A DNA stretch of 64,000 bases from Gilliamella apicola (lineage in GTDB: Bacteria > Pseudomonadota > Gammaproteobacteria > Enterobacterales > Orbaceae), in assembly GCF_003202915.1 (NCBI RefSeq), contig NZ_QGLP01000010.1, positions 62,001-126,000 on the forward strand. The letters are read 5' to 3'. A model generated the notes under the pieces. That model made no database searches and had not been told where the DNA came from. It was given only the letters and a program-made list of their open reading frames with translations. The translations under genes were made by a program, and so were the position numbers. Position 1 is the stretch's first letter; every line of letters begins with the position of its first letter. Positions 1 through 9,524 of this stretch are shown here, piece after piece.

Positions 1-1
1 T

Positions 2-535
2 AACCAACAATTGCTAACTAACCATAACCAAAGTGCTTGCGAAGTTGGTCACATTCAAATCGATGCATTAGGTGAACGTTGCCATTGTGGCAATTTTGGC
101 TGTTTGGAAAATCGAGTAGTTAATAAAGCGATTGAGCTTCGAGCTAAACAGATGATTGAGCAGGGTTATCCAACTAAATTATGTTTGGATGACTGTAATA
201 TTGCCAATATTTGTAAATATGCTAATCAAGGTGATGAACTGGCAATTAAGTTAGTCAAAGATGCTGGTGAAAATTTGGGTAGAGCAGTTGCCATGATGGT
301 CAATATTTTTAATCCACAACGAATTGTGTTGGCAGGCGAATTAACTAAATCACCAGACGTATTGTTAAATGCGGTAAATAGCGCGTTAAATGCCCAAAGC
401 TTAGAAGAGTTAAGAAATAATCTTACCATTAATTGTTCATCACTTAATGACCGTTCAGCAATTGGGGCATTTGCCTTAGTACAACAAGCGTTATTTAACG
501 GTTCACTGTTAATGACCTTGTTAGAAACAATCTAA
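2..535 (+). CDS. nagC: N-acetylglucosamine repressor NagC, C-terminal part (cut by window start)
   Basis: This is the C-terminal ~177 codons of a ROK-family transcription factor; the winged-helix DNA-binding part lies before the window. The zinc-binding ROK motif GERCHCGNFGCLE is present (three Cys after the GH.Q motif). The spacing and wording of the rest (LDDCNIANICKYANQGD, FNPQRIVLAGE, RSAIGAFALV) follow E. coli NagC rather than Mlc. NagC represses the amino-sugar (nag) genes and is induced by GlcNAc-6-phosphate (family knowledge). The frame is open back to base 2, so the TTG at 11 is not the start. It converges on asd across a shared hairpin terminator. Confidence 0.9.
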   Translation, partial: NQQLLTNHNQSACEVGHIQIDALGERCHCGNFGCLENRVVNKAIELRAKQMIEQGYPTKLCLDDCNIANICKYANQGDELAIKLVKDAGENLGRAVAMMVNIFNPQRIVLAGELTKSPDVLLNAVNSALNAQSLEELRNNLTINCSSLNDRSAIGAFALVQQALFNGSLLMTLLETI

Positions 536-566
536 TAACACGAGTATCGTTTGATAATAAAAATAT

Positions 567-589
567 AAAAGCCCATCAACTGGGCTTTT
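567..589. terminator. Bidirectional terminator between nagC and asd
   Basis: A perfect inverted repeat AAAAGCCCA / TGGGCTTTT with a 5-nt loop sits between two convergent stop codons. The A-run on one side and T-run on the other let it end transcription on both strands. Confidence 0.85.
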
Positions 590-600
590 ATTATTCATCA

Positions 601-1704
601 TTAAGCTAAGATACGAAGCATTCTTCGTAATGGTTCGGCAGCACCCCATAATAGCTGATCGCCAACCGTAAAGGCAGATAAATAGTCTTTACCCATATTC
701 AATTTACGTAAGCGTCCTACAGGAGTAGTTAATGTACCCGTAACCGCTGCTGGAGTGAGTTCTCGCATTGAAAGCTCACGATCATTAGGGATAACTTTAA
801 CCCAATCGTTATGTGCTGCCAGTAACTTTTCAACTTCCGCAACACTGATATCTTTTTTCAACTTAATCGTGAACGATTGACTATGACAACGTAATGCCCC
901 AACTCGTACACAAAGTCCATCGACTGGAATAATCTGACTCGTTCCTAGAATTTTATTGGTTTCCGCTTGACCTTTCCACTCTTCACGACTTTGGCCATTA
1001 TCAAGAGCCTTATCAATCCAAGGAATTAAGCTACCCGCTAATGGCACACCAAAATTATCAGTTGGTAAACTACCATCTCGCATTTTTTGCGTCACTTTGC
1101 GTTCAATATCTAAAATAGAAGAGTTAGGATCTTGAAGTTCTTTAGCCACTTCGGCGTTTAACATTCCCATTTGAGTAAGTAACTCACGCATATGACGTGC
1201 ACCGCCACCGGAAGCCGCTTGATAAGTGGAAACCGAAATCCAATCAACTAAGTTTTCAGCAAACAATCCACCAAGTGACATCAACATTAAACTTACCGTA
1301 CAGTTACCACCAACAAAGGTCTTTATTCCTTTGTCTAAAGCGGTCTGGATATTCGCTTTATTGACTGGATCAAGAACGATGATTGCTTCATCTTCCATTC
1401 TCAAGGTTGAAGCCGCATCAATCCAATAACCTTGCCAGCCAGTTGCCCGCAATTTTTTATAAATATCAGAAGTATAATCACCACCTTGACAGGTCACAAT
1501 AATATCTAATGCTTGCAGCGCATCAATATTATCTGCGCTTTGCAATGTTCCTGTTTTACCGCCAAAAGTAGGCGCAGCTTGACCTGCTTGTGATGTAGAA
1601 AAGAAAACAGGATTGATATAATCAAAATCATGTTCTTCAACCATTCGTTGCATAAGAACAGAACCAACCATTCCTCGCCAACCAACAAAACCAACATTTT
1701 TCAT
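601..1704 (-). CDS. asd: Aspartate-semialdehyde dehydrogenase
   Basis: Catalyses NADPH-dependent reductive dephosphorylation of aspartyl phosphate to aspartate semialdehyde, the branch point to lysine/diaminopimelate, threonine and methionine; cytosolic. The 367-residue product has the N-terminal dinucleotide-binding start [11 protein letters not shown] (residues 5-15), the nucleophile Cys135 in [10 protein letters not shown], and the [11 protein letters not shown] substrate loop, all typical of the long gammaproteobacterial Asd. The ATG at 1704 gives the usual N-terminus. It is monocistronic here: the upstream gene on the same strand ends at 1883, and the downstream side converges on nagC. 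No lysine riboswitch-like leader is evident in the 178 bases upstream. Confidence 0.97.
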   Translation of the reverse strand: MKNVGFVGWRGMVGSVLMQRMVEEHDFDYINPVFFSTSQAGQAAPTFGGKTGTLQSADNIDALQALDIIVTCQGGDYTSDIYKKLRATGWQGYWIDAASTLRMEDEAIIVLDPVNKANIQTALDKGIKTFVGGNCTVSLMLMSLGGLFAENLVDWISVSTYQAASGGGARHMRELLTQMGMLNAEVAKELQDPNSSILDIERKVTQKMRDGSLPTDNFGVPLAGSLIPWIDKALDNGQSREEWKGQAETNKILGTSQIIPVDGLCVRVGALRCHSQSFTIKLKKDISVAEVEKLLAAHNDWVKVIPNDRELSMRELTPAAVTGTLTTPVGRLRKLNMGKDYLSAFTVGDQLLWGAAEPLRRMLRILA

Positions 1705-1882
1705 AGTTTATTTCCAAAGGTAGATGTTATATAAAGAAATATTTACTGACTATTAAAGCAAAATATCATCATAAAACAAGTCAGATAAGAATTATTTTTG
1801 TAGTCGCGGATATGATAACGTGATGTTATATATAATTTTATAGACAAAACTGAAGGTGACACAAAAACTAGCTCATCATAAA

Positions 1883-3946
1883 CTAGTCACTAATATTTGT
1901 TTTCCACATAAAAAACACCATCATATCGACAAAATAATTAATAAAATGGCCATCTTCTTGGTTAGCTATAATAAAGACGTTTTCATTTTGAGAACGATTT
2001 ATCTCACCGAGTCGGGCCGCAAATTTGGCACTCTGCCAAGGAGATACTCGTGCATCTTGTAAACCAACTGAAAGCATCACTGGTGGGTAGTTAACACCTT
2101 TACGTAGATTAAGATAAGCATCGATAGTTTGCAGATTTTTAAATTCCTGTTTATTAAAAGGCGAACCAAATTCCGCAAAATTCACACTACCAATTGGTAT
2201 TTGATCTAAACGGCTCATATTCAACATACCTGAGGTAATTGATGCAGCGGCAAAAAGTTGCGGATCTCTGGCTAATGCAGAGCCAATTACAATACCACCT
2301 GCACTCGCGCCACTTATAACTAGCTTGGATGAATTGGTGTAACGATGATCAATCAGGTATTTTGCGCATTTAATAAAATCATTGACTGAATTTATCTTAT
2401 TTTTTCCTTTTCCATCATGATGCCATTTAGGCCCTAACTCTCCACCACCACGAATATGGGCAATGGCAATAATTCCACCTTTCTCAAGCCAAATTAAACG
2501 AGCTGTATCATAATAATTAGGATAACTATTTTCGCCATAAGCGCCATAAGCCGTTAACCAAGTTGGATTATTGCCATCAAGTTTAATTCCTTTTCGATGA
2601 ATAAGTGTAAGTGGAATCAGTTCGCCATCATTGGATTTAACCCATTTTTGCTCTGATTCATAATCTGCAAATAGTGATGCGTCAGTCTTTATTATTTTAG
2701 AATCTTCAATTAACTGACTATCAGGGTCATATTGCCATATTTTTGGTGGTATATTCCAATTTTGTTGGGTAAATAAAATCTCTTTATGATCTGAACTAGA
2801 AAAAATAGCCGTTACCTCGTTACCATCACTAACAGGAATCGATTTGCTGTTATGCAGATCAGCAAAAGGAATAGCCACGAATTTATACTTTCCAGATTCA
2901 TAATAAGCAAGATAAATAGCATCTTTACTGACTGTAAACCGAGTCAATTCGCCTTTTTTCCATTCAATTATTTTTTCTTCTGGAGAATCGATATGATTAA
3001 GATCTAATCGCGAAAGAGTATAACCTGAAAAGTTGTTATATTTAGCCAAATAAAGCCAATTATCTCGCAGCAAAAAATTGGTTACTTTTTGTTTTCTATC
3101 GATGATTTTTTTCCAATGTTTGTTTTCCAGATTAAGAGAAGTAGAGTCGGTTAAATACAAATCTATGGTATCACCGGATATTGAAGATTCTACTGAAGCA
3201 ACTGCCCAATTGGCAGATAGCGATAAGTAGGTATATTGGTCAATATTAGCTTGATAATTTTCAATATTAGCTTTACCAAAAATAGCCAAATCCTTGTCAC
3301 TATTGGAGCCTAAACGATGAAGATAAAGTTCCTCCGTTCCTGACTTTCGATGACCGGAATCAGCAAAATTATTACGATGATAGAAAAAAGATAAATTATC
3401 ATTCGCCCACACTAAATTTGAGACAGTTATGCCGGATAAGCTATCGGCTAGATGTGCTCTAGTTTTTACATTAATCACTTTGATTGATGAAATTTCAGAG
3501 TCATTTTCAGAAATAGCATAAGCAACATACTTACCATCATTTGAAGGGTACAAATTATATATATAGCCAACTGGTGGGTCGACTAATAATCTTTCTTTGC
3601 CGAATCGATCTTTAACAAACAAACGGTTATAAGGATGCTCGCTTGTTCGTTTCAAGTAAAAAGTATTATTGCCATTTAGTTTAATACAGCAAATTATTGG
3701 TTCAGTTCCATAAGCTGTTAACTCTCTGTATCGTTTTTCAATGGAAGCTTTCCATGGCAGAGCATCAAGTATTTTTTCGCTTTTCTGTGAGTTTGCTAAT
3801 AACCATTCATTGGTGCGTACTTGATCGGTTTCCATCCAACCATAATTGTCAACTGATGAATAAGAGTTGTTAGATACACAACTTATGCAGTTCACTAATG
3901 ATAAAAAGACGATAATGATAAAAAAATACTTTTTGAACAAGAACAT
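1883..3946 (-). CDS. Prolyl oligopeptidase family (S9) serine peptidase, probably exported
   Basis: 687 residues with the S9 layout: a beta-propeller-like N-terminal half and a C-terminal alpha/beta hydrolase domain. The catalytic triad is readable: Ser548 in GASAGG, Asp631 in SVGLQDARV, and His667 in EDGHF. The oxyanion-region phrase RGGGELGPKWH is typical of prolyl oligopeptidase/oligopeptidase B. The first ~22 residues are strongly hydrophobic and end in a Cys/Ser-rich stretch (NCISCVSNN), so the protein is probably exported. The Cys could be a poor lipobox, but the residue before the first Cys is Asn, so lipidation is uncertain. It likely cleaves short peptides after Pro or basic residues; the substrate is unknown. 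It stands alone on the minus strand. Confidence 0.85.
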   Translation of the reverse strand: MFLFKKYFFIIIVFLSLVNCISCVSNNSYSSVDNYGWMETDQVRTNEWLLANSQKSEKILDALPWKASIEKRYRELTAYGTEPIICCIKLNGNNTFYLKRTSEHPYNRLFVKDRFGKERLLVDPPVGYIYNLYPSNDGKYVAYAISENDSEISSIKVINVKTRAHLADSLSGITVSNLVWANDNLSFFYHRNNFADSGHRKSGTEELYLHRLGSNSDKDLAIFGKANIENYQANIDQYTYLSLSANWAVASVESSISGDTIDLYLTDSTSLNLENKHWKKIIDRKQKVTNFLLRDNWLYLAKYNNFSGYTLSRLDLNHIDSPEEKIIEWKKGELTRFTVSKDAIYLAYYESGKYKFVAIPFADLHNSKSIPVSDGNEVTAIFSSSDHKEILFTQQNWNIPPKIWQYDPDSQLIEDSKIIKTDASLFADYESEQKWVKSNDGELIPLTLIHRKGIKLDGNNPTWLTAYGAYGENSYPNYYDTARLIWLEKGGIIAIAHIRGGGELGPKWHHDGKGKNKINSVNDFIKCAKYLIDHRYTNSSKLVISGASAGGIVIGSALARDPQLFAAASITSGMLNMSRLDQIPIGSVNFAEFGSPFNKQEFKNLQTIDAYLNLRKGVNYPPVMLSVGLQDARVSPWQSAKFAARLGEINRSQNENVFIIANQEDGHFINYFVDMMVFFMWKTNISD

Positions 3947-4116
3947 TATTGATTTCCTTTTATCATGCTCTGAAAAAAATAAAACCAGAATAATTATCTA
4001 GTTTTACCATTTATATCTTAATATATCAAATGATGATTATTCACTGGTATTGGCTTACGCTTCATCTAAAACAGGGATTATTATGGCAATTTAGATAATT
4101 GTTTTTTGATAAGACA

Positions 4117-4136
4117 AAGCCCGAATTATCGGGCTT
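4117..4136 (-). terminator. Hairpin terminator after the PTS/deglycase operon
   Basis: AAGCCCG pairs with CGGGCTT around a short AT loop, 26 bases beyond the EIIA stop codon. On the minus strand the following tract (TTTGTCTT) is a weak T-run, so termination may be partial. Confidence 0.65.
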
Positions 4137-4161
4137 ATTTTAGTTTGGCGATCGGTCGATT

Positions 4162-4593
4162 CTAGAAATCTTCATCACTTGGTTGGTTTACTGCCATCGC
4201 CGCCATATTATACCGCTCAATCCCTTGAGTGCCTGCTTGTATAGTATCTGGTAACAATGTTGCTAGATTTACCTCACTGCGTTGCATAAAAGTTTCTAAC
4301 AGCATGGGCACATTTACCCCAGTGACTATTTCTATATTAGGAAAATCAGCCATCAATCTAACTAAAGTGTTAAATGGTGTGCCACCTTTTAAATCAACAA
4401 AACAGACAATTTCCGAGCTAAAATGTTGTAACGCTTTTAGCTTTTGTTGCAGTTGCTGTTGAAAATCATCGGTTGATTGTCCCATAGCAAACGAAACAGC
4501 TTCACACTGAGATTGTTTACCACAAATCATTTCCGCCGTTTCAATTAAACCTTTCGCTGTTGAACCATGTGTACTGACTAATACAGAAATCAT
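4162..4593 (-). CDS. gfrA: PTS mannose-family EIIA component (Gfr-type)
   Basis: 143-residue soluble EIIA of the mannose/fructose/sorbose PTS family. It takes phosphate from HPr on His9 (LVSTHGSTAKG) and passes it to EIIB. The FVDLKGGTPFN motif of the EIIA-Man fold is present at mid-protein. It is the last gene of the eight-gene operon, 17 bases behind the second SIS gene, with an AGGAA ribosome site. In Salmonella the homologous gene set (gfrABCDEF) imports and phosphorylates glucoselysine and fructoselysine (family knowledge). Substrate assignment here rests on the two SIS deglycases in the operon, not on this subunit alone. Confidence 0.85.
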   Translation of the reverse strand: MISVLVSTHGSTAKGLIETAEMICGKQSQCEAVSFAMGQSTDDFQQQLQQKLKALQHFSSEIVCFVDLKGGTPFNTLVRLMADFPNIEIVTGVNVPMLLETFMQRSEVNLATLLPDTIQAGTQGIERYNMAAMAVNQPSDEDF

Positions 4594-4610
4594 CGAGTCA
4601 AGTTCCTATT

Positions 4611-5609
4611 TTAATAATCTAAACAACGATAATAACGACGGATTGTCATTGGATGACGATTGAGATGTTCAACATAAGCATCGATACGATTATTAATAGC
4701 TCGGAAGACAAATGGTGAAAGATTTCCACGATATTTTTCCGATATACCTGGTAATTCATAATCTCTAGTATCAATAATAGTGTAATTGCCACAGATTTGC
4801 GGTAAGAACTTAGCTACTCTTTCACTTAATGGCCGTTGGGTATCTTCACCAACATAAACAGTGACTGCTGTGTCACGGTCGATAACTTCTAACGTACCAT
4901 GGAAAAATTCTGCTGATTCAATTGATTTTGATCGTAACCAGTGTTGTTCTTCCCAATAACACATAGCATGAGAATAAGTGGCACCCCATTGATTACCCGT
5001 GCCAACAAAATAATGCATTGAGTCATTATGATGTTTTTCAGCAACTTCTTGACCAAATCTATCGGCTTTTTTGGCAACAGCTACGATATTTTGGGCAAAA
5101 TGTTGATCCATTTGTTGGTAAAATTCATCATAATCTGGGAATTCACCCGCTAAAAACATTAAACGATCGGCTGTCATAAAGAATTTTAACTGTTCATTCA
5201 TCGGGTAAACAACTTCATAATCGGCCATGTTGCCTAATGTAGTATCGGCTTTATCTATAAAAGCAAATACCGTTGAACCTACTTCTTTTTTAATTTTATC
5301 AATAGCAGCAACCACTTCCTGTGTCGTACCTGTCACTGATGAAATAATGATAAGCGTATCTTTAGTAATACGTTTATTGCCAGTGACTAAATATTCTGCC
5401 GCATGTTGCACAAAAGTTTCAATCGCTGTTTTTTCTTTCATATGGACAACTGCTTGCATTGATGATGCATAGGTACCACCAATACCTAACCAACAAACAT
5501 TGCTATAACCACGCTCGTGGATTTTATCGATAAATTCATTGATTTGTGGTCTTAATGCTAAAGCACCATTCATGCTGTCTAATTCTTTTTTTTCGTCATA
5601 TTTTCTCAT
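4611..5609 (-). CDS. gfrF: SIS-domain deglycase, fructoselysine-6-phosphate type (GfrF/FrlB-like)
   Basis: 332 residues, a tandem SIS (sugar isomerase) protein. Recognisable parts are the first SIS nucleotide/phosphate loop (GIGGTYASS, SSVTGTTQEV) and the second-domain motif SAEFFHGTLEVID, equivalent to the GEFRHGPLEI motif of E. coli FrlB whose Glu is catalytic. The C-terminus IRRYYRCLDY also matches the FrlB ending RRYYGGLVEY. It would split fructoselysine-6-phosphate (or an analogue) into glucose-6-phosphate and the amine/amino acid. It follows the other SIS gene after 2 bases, with its ribosome site (AAGAGGA) inside that gene's last codons, so translation is probably coupled. The family assignment is solid; exact substrate is inferred. 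Confidence 0.8.
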   Translation of the reverse strand: MRKYDEKKELDSMNGALALRPQINEFIDKIHERGYSNVCWLGIGGTYASSMQAVVHMKEKTAIETFVQHAAEYLVTGNKRITKDTLIIISSVTGTTQEVVAAIDKIKKEVGSTVFAFIDKADTTLGNMADYEVVYPMNEQLKFFMTADRLMFLAGEFPDYDEFYQQMDQHFAQNIVAVAKKADRFGQEVAEKHHNDSMHYFVGTGNQWGATYSHAMCYWEEQHWLRSKSIESAEFFHGTLEVIDRDTAVTVYVGEDTQRPLSERVAKFLPQICGNYTIIDTRDYELPGISEKYRGNLSPFVFRAINNRIDAYVEHLNRHPMTIRRYYRCLDY

Positions 5610-5611
5610 TT

Positions 5612-6691
5612 TTAAATCCTCTTAATTTTCGAGCTAGTTATTTCATCAAATTCTGGATAGGTTGATTTTTCAAGGTTATGACCTTTTAATTTTGAAACTT
5701 GGTAACTTAATAGATGAACGGGTATCGTCATAAATAGTGATGCGTACAGTTCATCTATATCAATATTAAGACACAAATCGTCTGGTTTAAGATTGCTACT
5801 GTTATTGGCATAAATAGTCGAAATATTTTTAACATGTTTAGTCAAAAATAATTTTAACAATTCAGCACGGTCAGATAATACGCCATGCGGCTCAAGGAAA
5901 ACGATATTATCATCCTCATCTAATCCTAAATATGGGCCATGCATATACTCTTCGAGCTCTTTACCAAAAGCACTATTTCGTACAGTTTCCGTGAACTTGG
6001 TTTCACCTTCTCTGGCGGTACCATAAGTTGCACCATAGCCAATAAATATGACCCGTTGCGAATGATTAAATTTGTGTTGACATTGATCTACCCACGTTTG
6101 GGATTGTTCGATAACTTTAGGTAGCAAGCGTGCAACTTTTCGAAGTTGATCGAAGTAACTGGTAAATTGTTGATCATCCATGCTGCCATTTTTTTGTGCA
6201 ATGACTAAAGCAATTAAGATCAAATCAAGAATCGTAACGCTATAACCCGCACTGACATAAGGCATTTCCTCAATCGGAATACCCATAGATAACACATTAT
6301 TACTAATTTTATATAATGGGCTATCAGGGTTACTGGTAAGCGTATAGATAGTTTGGTTGCTCCTAATAAACTCTTCAACTAAATGAATCGTTGAGTAGCT
6401 TTCGCCTCCTTGTGAAATAGCAAAATACAAGGTATTAGGATCGCTGTAATGTAAATAATTAGCAGCGATTGAAGGATCTTCAATATAAACGGGAACCTTT
6501 AAGATTTTACTCATTAAAGGTCTTGCCCCATAAGCTGCGTTAGAACTTGAACCAGTTGCAAAGATAACAATTGAGTTAAATTGTTTAACTTGGCTTAAAT
6601 CAATAGTATCAACAAACAATGTTTGATAATTATCTAAAATACTTTGATAGTATTCAGGTTCTAATGCTACATAATCAGCAATACTTTTCAT
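5612..6691 (-). CDS. gfrE: SIS-domain deglycase, glucoselysine-6-phosphate type (GfrE-like)
   Basis: 359 residues with two SIS domains: FATGSSSNAAYGA and SQGGESYST in the first, FIGYGATYGTAREG and ELEEYMHGPYLG (catalytic Glu region) in the second. The MHGPYLG wording is typical of the GfrE branch rather than FrlB. It is predicted to deglycate glucoselysine-6-phosphate. The start was moved to the ATG at 6691 (MKSIADYVALEP), which has an AAGGA site 8 bases upstream; the longer open frame back to 6754 would lie inside the EIID gene. It is followed directly by gfrF. An alternative is a generic glucosamine-6-phosphate-deaminase-like SIS enzyme for another amino sugar. Confidence 0.78.
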   Translation of the reverse strand: MKSIADYVALEPEYYQSILDNYQTLFVDTIDLSQVKQFNSIVIFATGSSSNAAYGARPLMSKILKVPVYIEDPSIAANYLHYSDPNTLYFAISQGGESYSTIHLVEEFIRSNQTIYTLTSNPDSPLYKISNNVLSMGIPIEEMPYVSAGYSVTILDLILIALVIAQKNGSMDDQQFTSYFDQLRKVARLLPKVIEQSQTWVDQCQHKFNHSQRVIFIGYGATYGTAREGETKFTETVRNSAFGKELEEYMHGPYLGLDEDDNIVFLEPHGVLSDRAELLKLFLTKHVKNISTIYANNSSNLKPDDLCLNIDIDELYASLFMTIPVHLLSYQVSKLKGHNLEKSTYPEFDEITSSKIKRI

Positions 6692-6704
6692 TACATATTC
6701 CTTT

Positions 6705-7529
6705 TTATTTACCGAGTAATCCACTCCAAGCACCAAAGATACCGATACCAGCAATCAGTAATAAGATCCAATGTGCTTTCAGACCTTTTCTGTCTAATAA
6801 AAAGATAAATAGAGTAAATAGTAACGGTAGTATTTGCGGAACAATGCCATCAAAAATGGCTTGTAATGATTTTTCTTCTTCGCCAGATCCTATTGTTAAT
6901 GGCATATTTAGTGTCACCATCGTCGCCACCATGGCGCCAACCACCGAGAGCCCCAAGATAGATGCACCATAAGATAATTTATCCATTAAGCCGGTTTTTT
7001 GCACTTTTTCAATAAAAGATGCGCCAATGTTATAGCCAATAAATAGACCAAAATAACGAGCGATAATGGCTGGAATATTAAAAATTAATAAAAATAGTAG
7101 TGGACCTAGAATATTACCTTGCATCGCCAGTGAGGCACCAATACCTGTGGCAATAACCCGTAACGTTCCCCAAAAGAATGAATCTCCCAAACCACTTAGT
7201 GGTCCCATTAAGGCAATTTTGACGTCATTTATTGAACTTTCATCAAAATCTTTATTTACAGCATTTTGCTCTTCCATGGCAATAGAAATACCTAATGGGA
7301 AAGTAATTAACCATGGCGTAACATTATAAAACTCCAAATGTCGTTGATAGGCAGTGGTTAATTGTTCTGGTTTTTGGCTATAAATCTTTTCTAAAGCAGG
7401 ACGAATCGCAAAAGAATAACCTAAATTCATTTGTCGTTCATAGTTCCATGACCATTCAGCAGTGAAAGAGCGCCAAAATGTTCGCATTAAATCCTTTTTA
7501 GTGATTAGATTAGAATTCTTCATCTTCAT
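6705..7529 (-). CDS. gfrD: PTS mannose-family EIID membrane component
   Basis: 274 residues. The N-terminus (LITKKDLMRTFWRSFTAEWSWNYERQMNLGYS) is the hallmark of EIID subunits, and the C-terminal half contains hydrophobic membrane segments (residues ~90-270). It pairs with EIIC to form the translocation channel. Its start codon lies inside the end of the EIIC gene (20-base overlap), with the AGGAG site also in EIIC, so C and D are translationally coupled. ATG codons at 7529 and 7523 are both possible; the first has the better spacing. It ends 13 bases before the gfrE start. Confidence 0.88.
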   Translation of the reverse strand: MKMKNSNLITKKDLMRTFWRSFTAEWSWNYERQMNLGYSFAIRPALEKIYSQKPEQLTTAYQRHLEFYNVTPWLITFPLGISIAMEEQNAVNKDFDESSINDVKIALMGPLSGLGDSFFWGTLRVIATGIGASLAMQGNILGPLLFLLIFNIPAIIARYFGLFIGYNIGASFIEKVQKTGLMDKLSYGASILGLSVVGAMVATMVTLNMPLTIGSGEEEKSLQAIFDGIVPQILPLLFTLFIFLLDRKGLKAHWILLLIAGIGIFGAWSGLLGK

Positions 7530-8343
7530 AATTGATCTCCTGTCCTACTAAAGCCTTGCCTGATTGATTATTAACTTCTTGATTGTCTGAGGTGATAAGT
7601 TTTTTGCCGGTAAATGAAGAGTAACCGGTGAGAATTAACGCCATACAAGCGCCAAAAACGGCAACACCAGTGACAGGTACGTTCATATATACTGCTACAG
7701 CGAAACCAAGAATAAAGAATGTTGCATTGGTTTTTTTGATCATAATCTTCATTAACATGGCAAAACCAAATGCCGGTAATAAACCAGTGGCAATTGCTAA
7801 ACCGTTAATAACAAACTCAGGAATAACCTCAAGTAAGCTTTTTATCGCTTCACTACCAAATAAGTATGAAAAACCAACTATTAAGCCAATTGGTAAATTG
7901 ATAGAAAAGAAACCACCTAAAATATTCATGCGAGCAATACCTTTACCATTACCTTCACTAGCATACTTATCGGCTTTATGAACAAAGTAAGGTAAAATAA
8001 ATAAGAAACATAAGTTTTTAACGATTAAAACCAAAGAGGCAATTGGAATACCTAATGCTAGAGCAACTTCAGTACTTTTACCGGCACCAATGGTAAAAGC
8101 TGTTCCTAATACACTACCTGAAATAATTTCTGGTGGTATAGATGCTCCAATAGAAAAAGAACCAACAAACGCTAACTCTAATGTTGCACCGATGATAATC
8201 CCTTGTGAAATATCCCCCATTGCTAGCCCCGCTAAGGTACAAGTAACCAAAGGTCTTGATAACATTGATGAACCTAAAAAATATTCACCATTGGCCAACA
8301 TAGCTATCAAGGCTAAAATAATTGCTGTAATAACAATACTCAT
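7510..8343 (-). CDS. gfrC: PTS mannose-family EIIC membrane component
   Basis: 277 residues, almost entirely hydrophobic, with the EIIC-Man/Sor features GEYFLGSSMLSRPLVTCTLAG near the N-terminus and the Gly/Thr-rich GISQGI..GATLELAF..S.G loop region. It forms the inner-membrane sugar channel with EIID. The acidic tail (GQEINYEDEEF) overlaps the EIID start. It follows EIIB after 17 bases with an AAGGA ribosome site. Confidence 0.88.
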   Translation of the reverse strand: MSIVITAIILALIAMLANGEYFLGSSMLSRPLVTCTLAGLAMGDISQGIIIGATLELAFVGSFSIGASIPPEIISGSVLGTAFTIGAGKSTEVALALGIPIASLVLIVKNLCFLFILPYFVHKADKYASEGNGKGIARMNILGGFFSINLPIGLIVGFSYLFGSEAIKSLLEVIPEFVINGLAIATGLLPAFGFAMLMKIMIKKTNATFFILGFAVAVYMNVPVTGVAVFGACMALILTGYSSFTGKKLITSDNQEVNNQSGKALVGQEINYEDEEF

Positions 8344-8360
8344 TTTGTATTCCTTTTAGT

Positions 8361-8828
8361 CTATCTTTCAAATTTTTGCTTAGATTCAGTTGGGATCTGT
8401 TGTATATACACTTCAACACCATCTTGTTGCAATCCAGCTAAAAGATCCGCTTCTAAATCGGTCAAATTAATTGTTTTAGAGTAATTCTTGGTCCCTTCAC
8501 GTGGTTTAGTTCCTCCTAAATTAAGGCTAGTTATCTGTCTTTGAGTTCCGCGGATGAGTTTTTCTGCATCTCCAACTGACTCCACCACAACTAACATCTG
8601 ATATTTATCCGTTACACCAGAATTAATAGCGTCAATACTGTCATCAATTGATTTCATAACCAGTTTGGCATTTTCTGGTTTAGCTAACCGAATCGCTGAT
8701 TTCCGAAACTCATCATTAGCAACCACATCATTGGCAACTAAAATAGTATTAGCGCCAACATTATCGAACCATGAAACAACAACCTGACCATGCAATAAGC
8801 GGTGATCGACACGTAATAATTTAATCAT
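8361..8828 (-). CDS. gfrB: PTS mannose-family EIIB component
   Basis: 155-residue cytosolic EIIB. The conserved N-terminal motif LLRVDHRLLHGQV carries the phospho-histidine (His13), which passes phosphate to the incoming sugar at EIIC/EIID. It is the first structural gene after the two regulators, 12 bases behind the second one with a strong AGGAGG site. EIIA is a separate gene at the operon's far end, so the four PTS functions are on four polypeptides (B, C, D, ... A). Confidence 0.88.
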   Translation of the reverse strand: MIKLLRVDHRLLHGQVVVSWFDNVGANTILVANDVVANDEFRKSAIRLAKPENAKLVMKSIDDSIDAINSGVTDKYQMLVVVESVGDAEKLIRGTQRQITSLNLGGTKPREGTKNYSKTINLTDLEADLLAGLQQDGVEVYIQQIPTESKQKFER

Positions 8829-8840
8829 TGGTTTTTCCTC

Positions 8841-9524
8841 CTAGGTGAAATCCACCACATATTTAGTATTACTAGCGAATTTGTATTCAATGGCAATCGG
8901 TTCGCTATTTATATCAAAATAGTGATTAGACACTTTAAATAATGGTTCATTGATTTGGCAGCGTAGTTGTTTGGCTAATTCAGCATTGGCAACAATAAGC
9001 TGTAAATCTTGTTCTAATTTATCGACTTTTTTCTTACCTGAATTGGTGATTTCAAGTGCAGACAGCACTTTTATTATTGAAACTTGAAAATCAGGAAAAT
9101 GGTTAAGTGGTAAAATAAAAATTTCTTTCACGACACTATTTTTTGCTATTTCTAAAAAACTAATGTAATAAATCAATTCTGATGGTTTTATTTTCAGTAA
9201 TTGACTGTAATAAAGACCCGCTTGTCTTAAATAAGCTTCTTTGATAATTTTTTTGTGATGTTGATAAGTACCCGGTTTAATAATACCGGTCATCTCTAAA
9301 ATATTTTGCGTAGAAAGCATTGGCGCAACAAATAAACCAACACCTTTTTTTCGAACAACCATATTTTTTTCTACCAATAGATCAATGGCTTTACGCACAG
9401 TTGTTCGGCTAACATCATAATCTTTCTGTAATTGGACTTCTGGAGGTAATTCCGAACCCACACCATATTGGCCGGTGTTAATTTTCTCGATTAAATGATC
9501 AGCTATTTTTTCAAACAATTTCAT
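8841..9524 (-). CDS. GntR-family (HutC/UTRA) transcriptional regulator 2
   Basis: 227 residues: an N-terminal GntR winged helix (LPPEVQLQKDYDVSRTTVRKAID, residues ~25-48) followed by a UTRA-type effector domain that usually binds a sugar phosphate or similar ligand. The start was placed at the ATG at 9524 (MKLFEKIADHL), preceded by GGAG 9 bases upstream; this gives a 14-base overlap with the stop of regulator 1. It is the second of two tandem, divergent GntR proteins that head the PTS operon. Having both in the same transcription unit suggests autoregulation. Its ligand is unknown, but a phosphorylated Amadori product is the natural guess. Confidence 0.83.
   Translation of the reverse strand: MKLFEKIADHLIEKINTGQYGVGSELPPEVQLQKDYDVSRTTVRKAIDLLVEKNMVVRKKGVGLFVAPMLSTQNILEMTGIIKPGTYQHHKKIIKEAYLRQAGLYYSQLLKIKPSELIYYISFLEIAKNSVVKEIFILPLNHFPDFQVSIIKVLSALEITNSGKKKVDKLEQDLQLIVANAELAKQLRCQINEPLFKVSNHYFDINSEPIAIEYKFASNTKYVVDFT

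Noticed and set aside
1705..1882. Lysine riboswitch upstream of asd
   Set aside because: The interval is short, AT-rich and lacks the conserved paired elements; no supporting structure seen.
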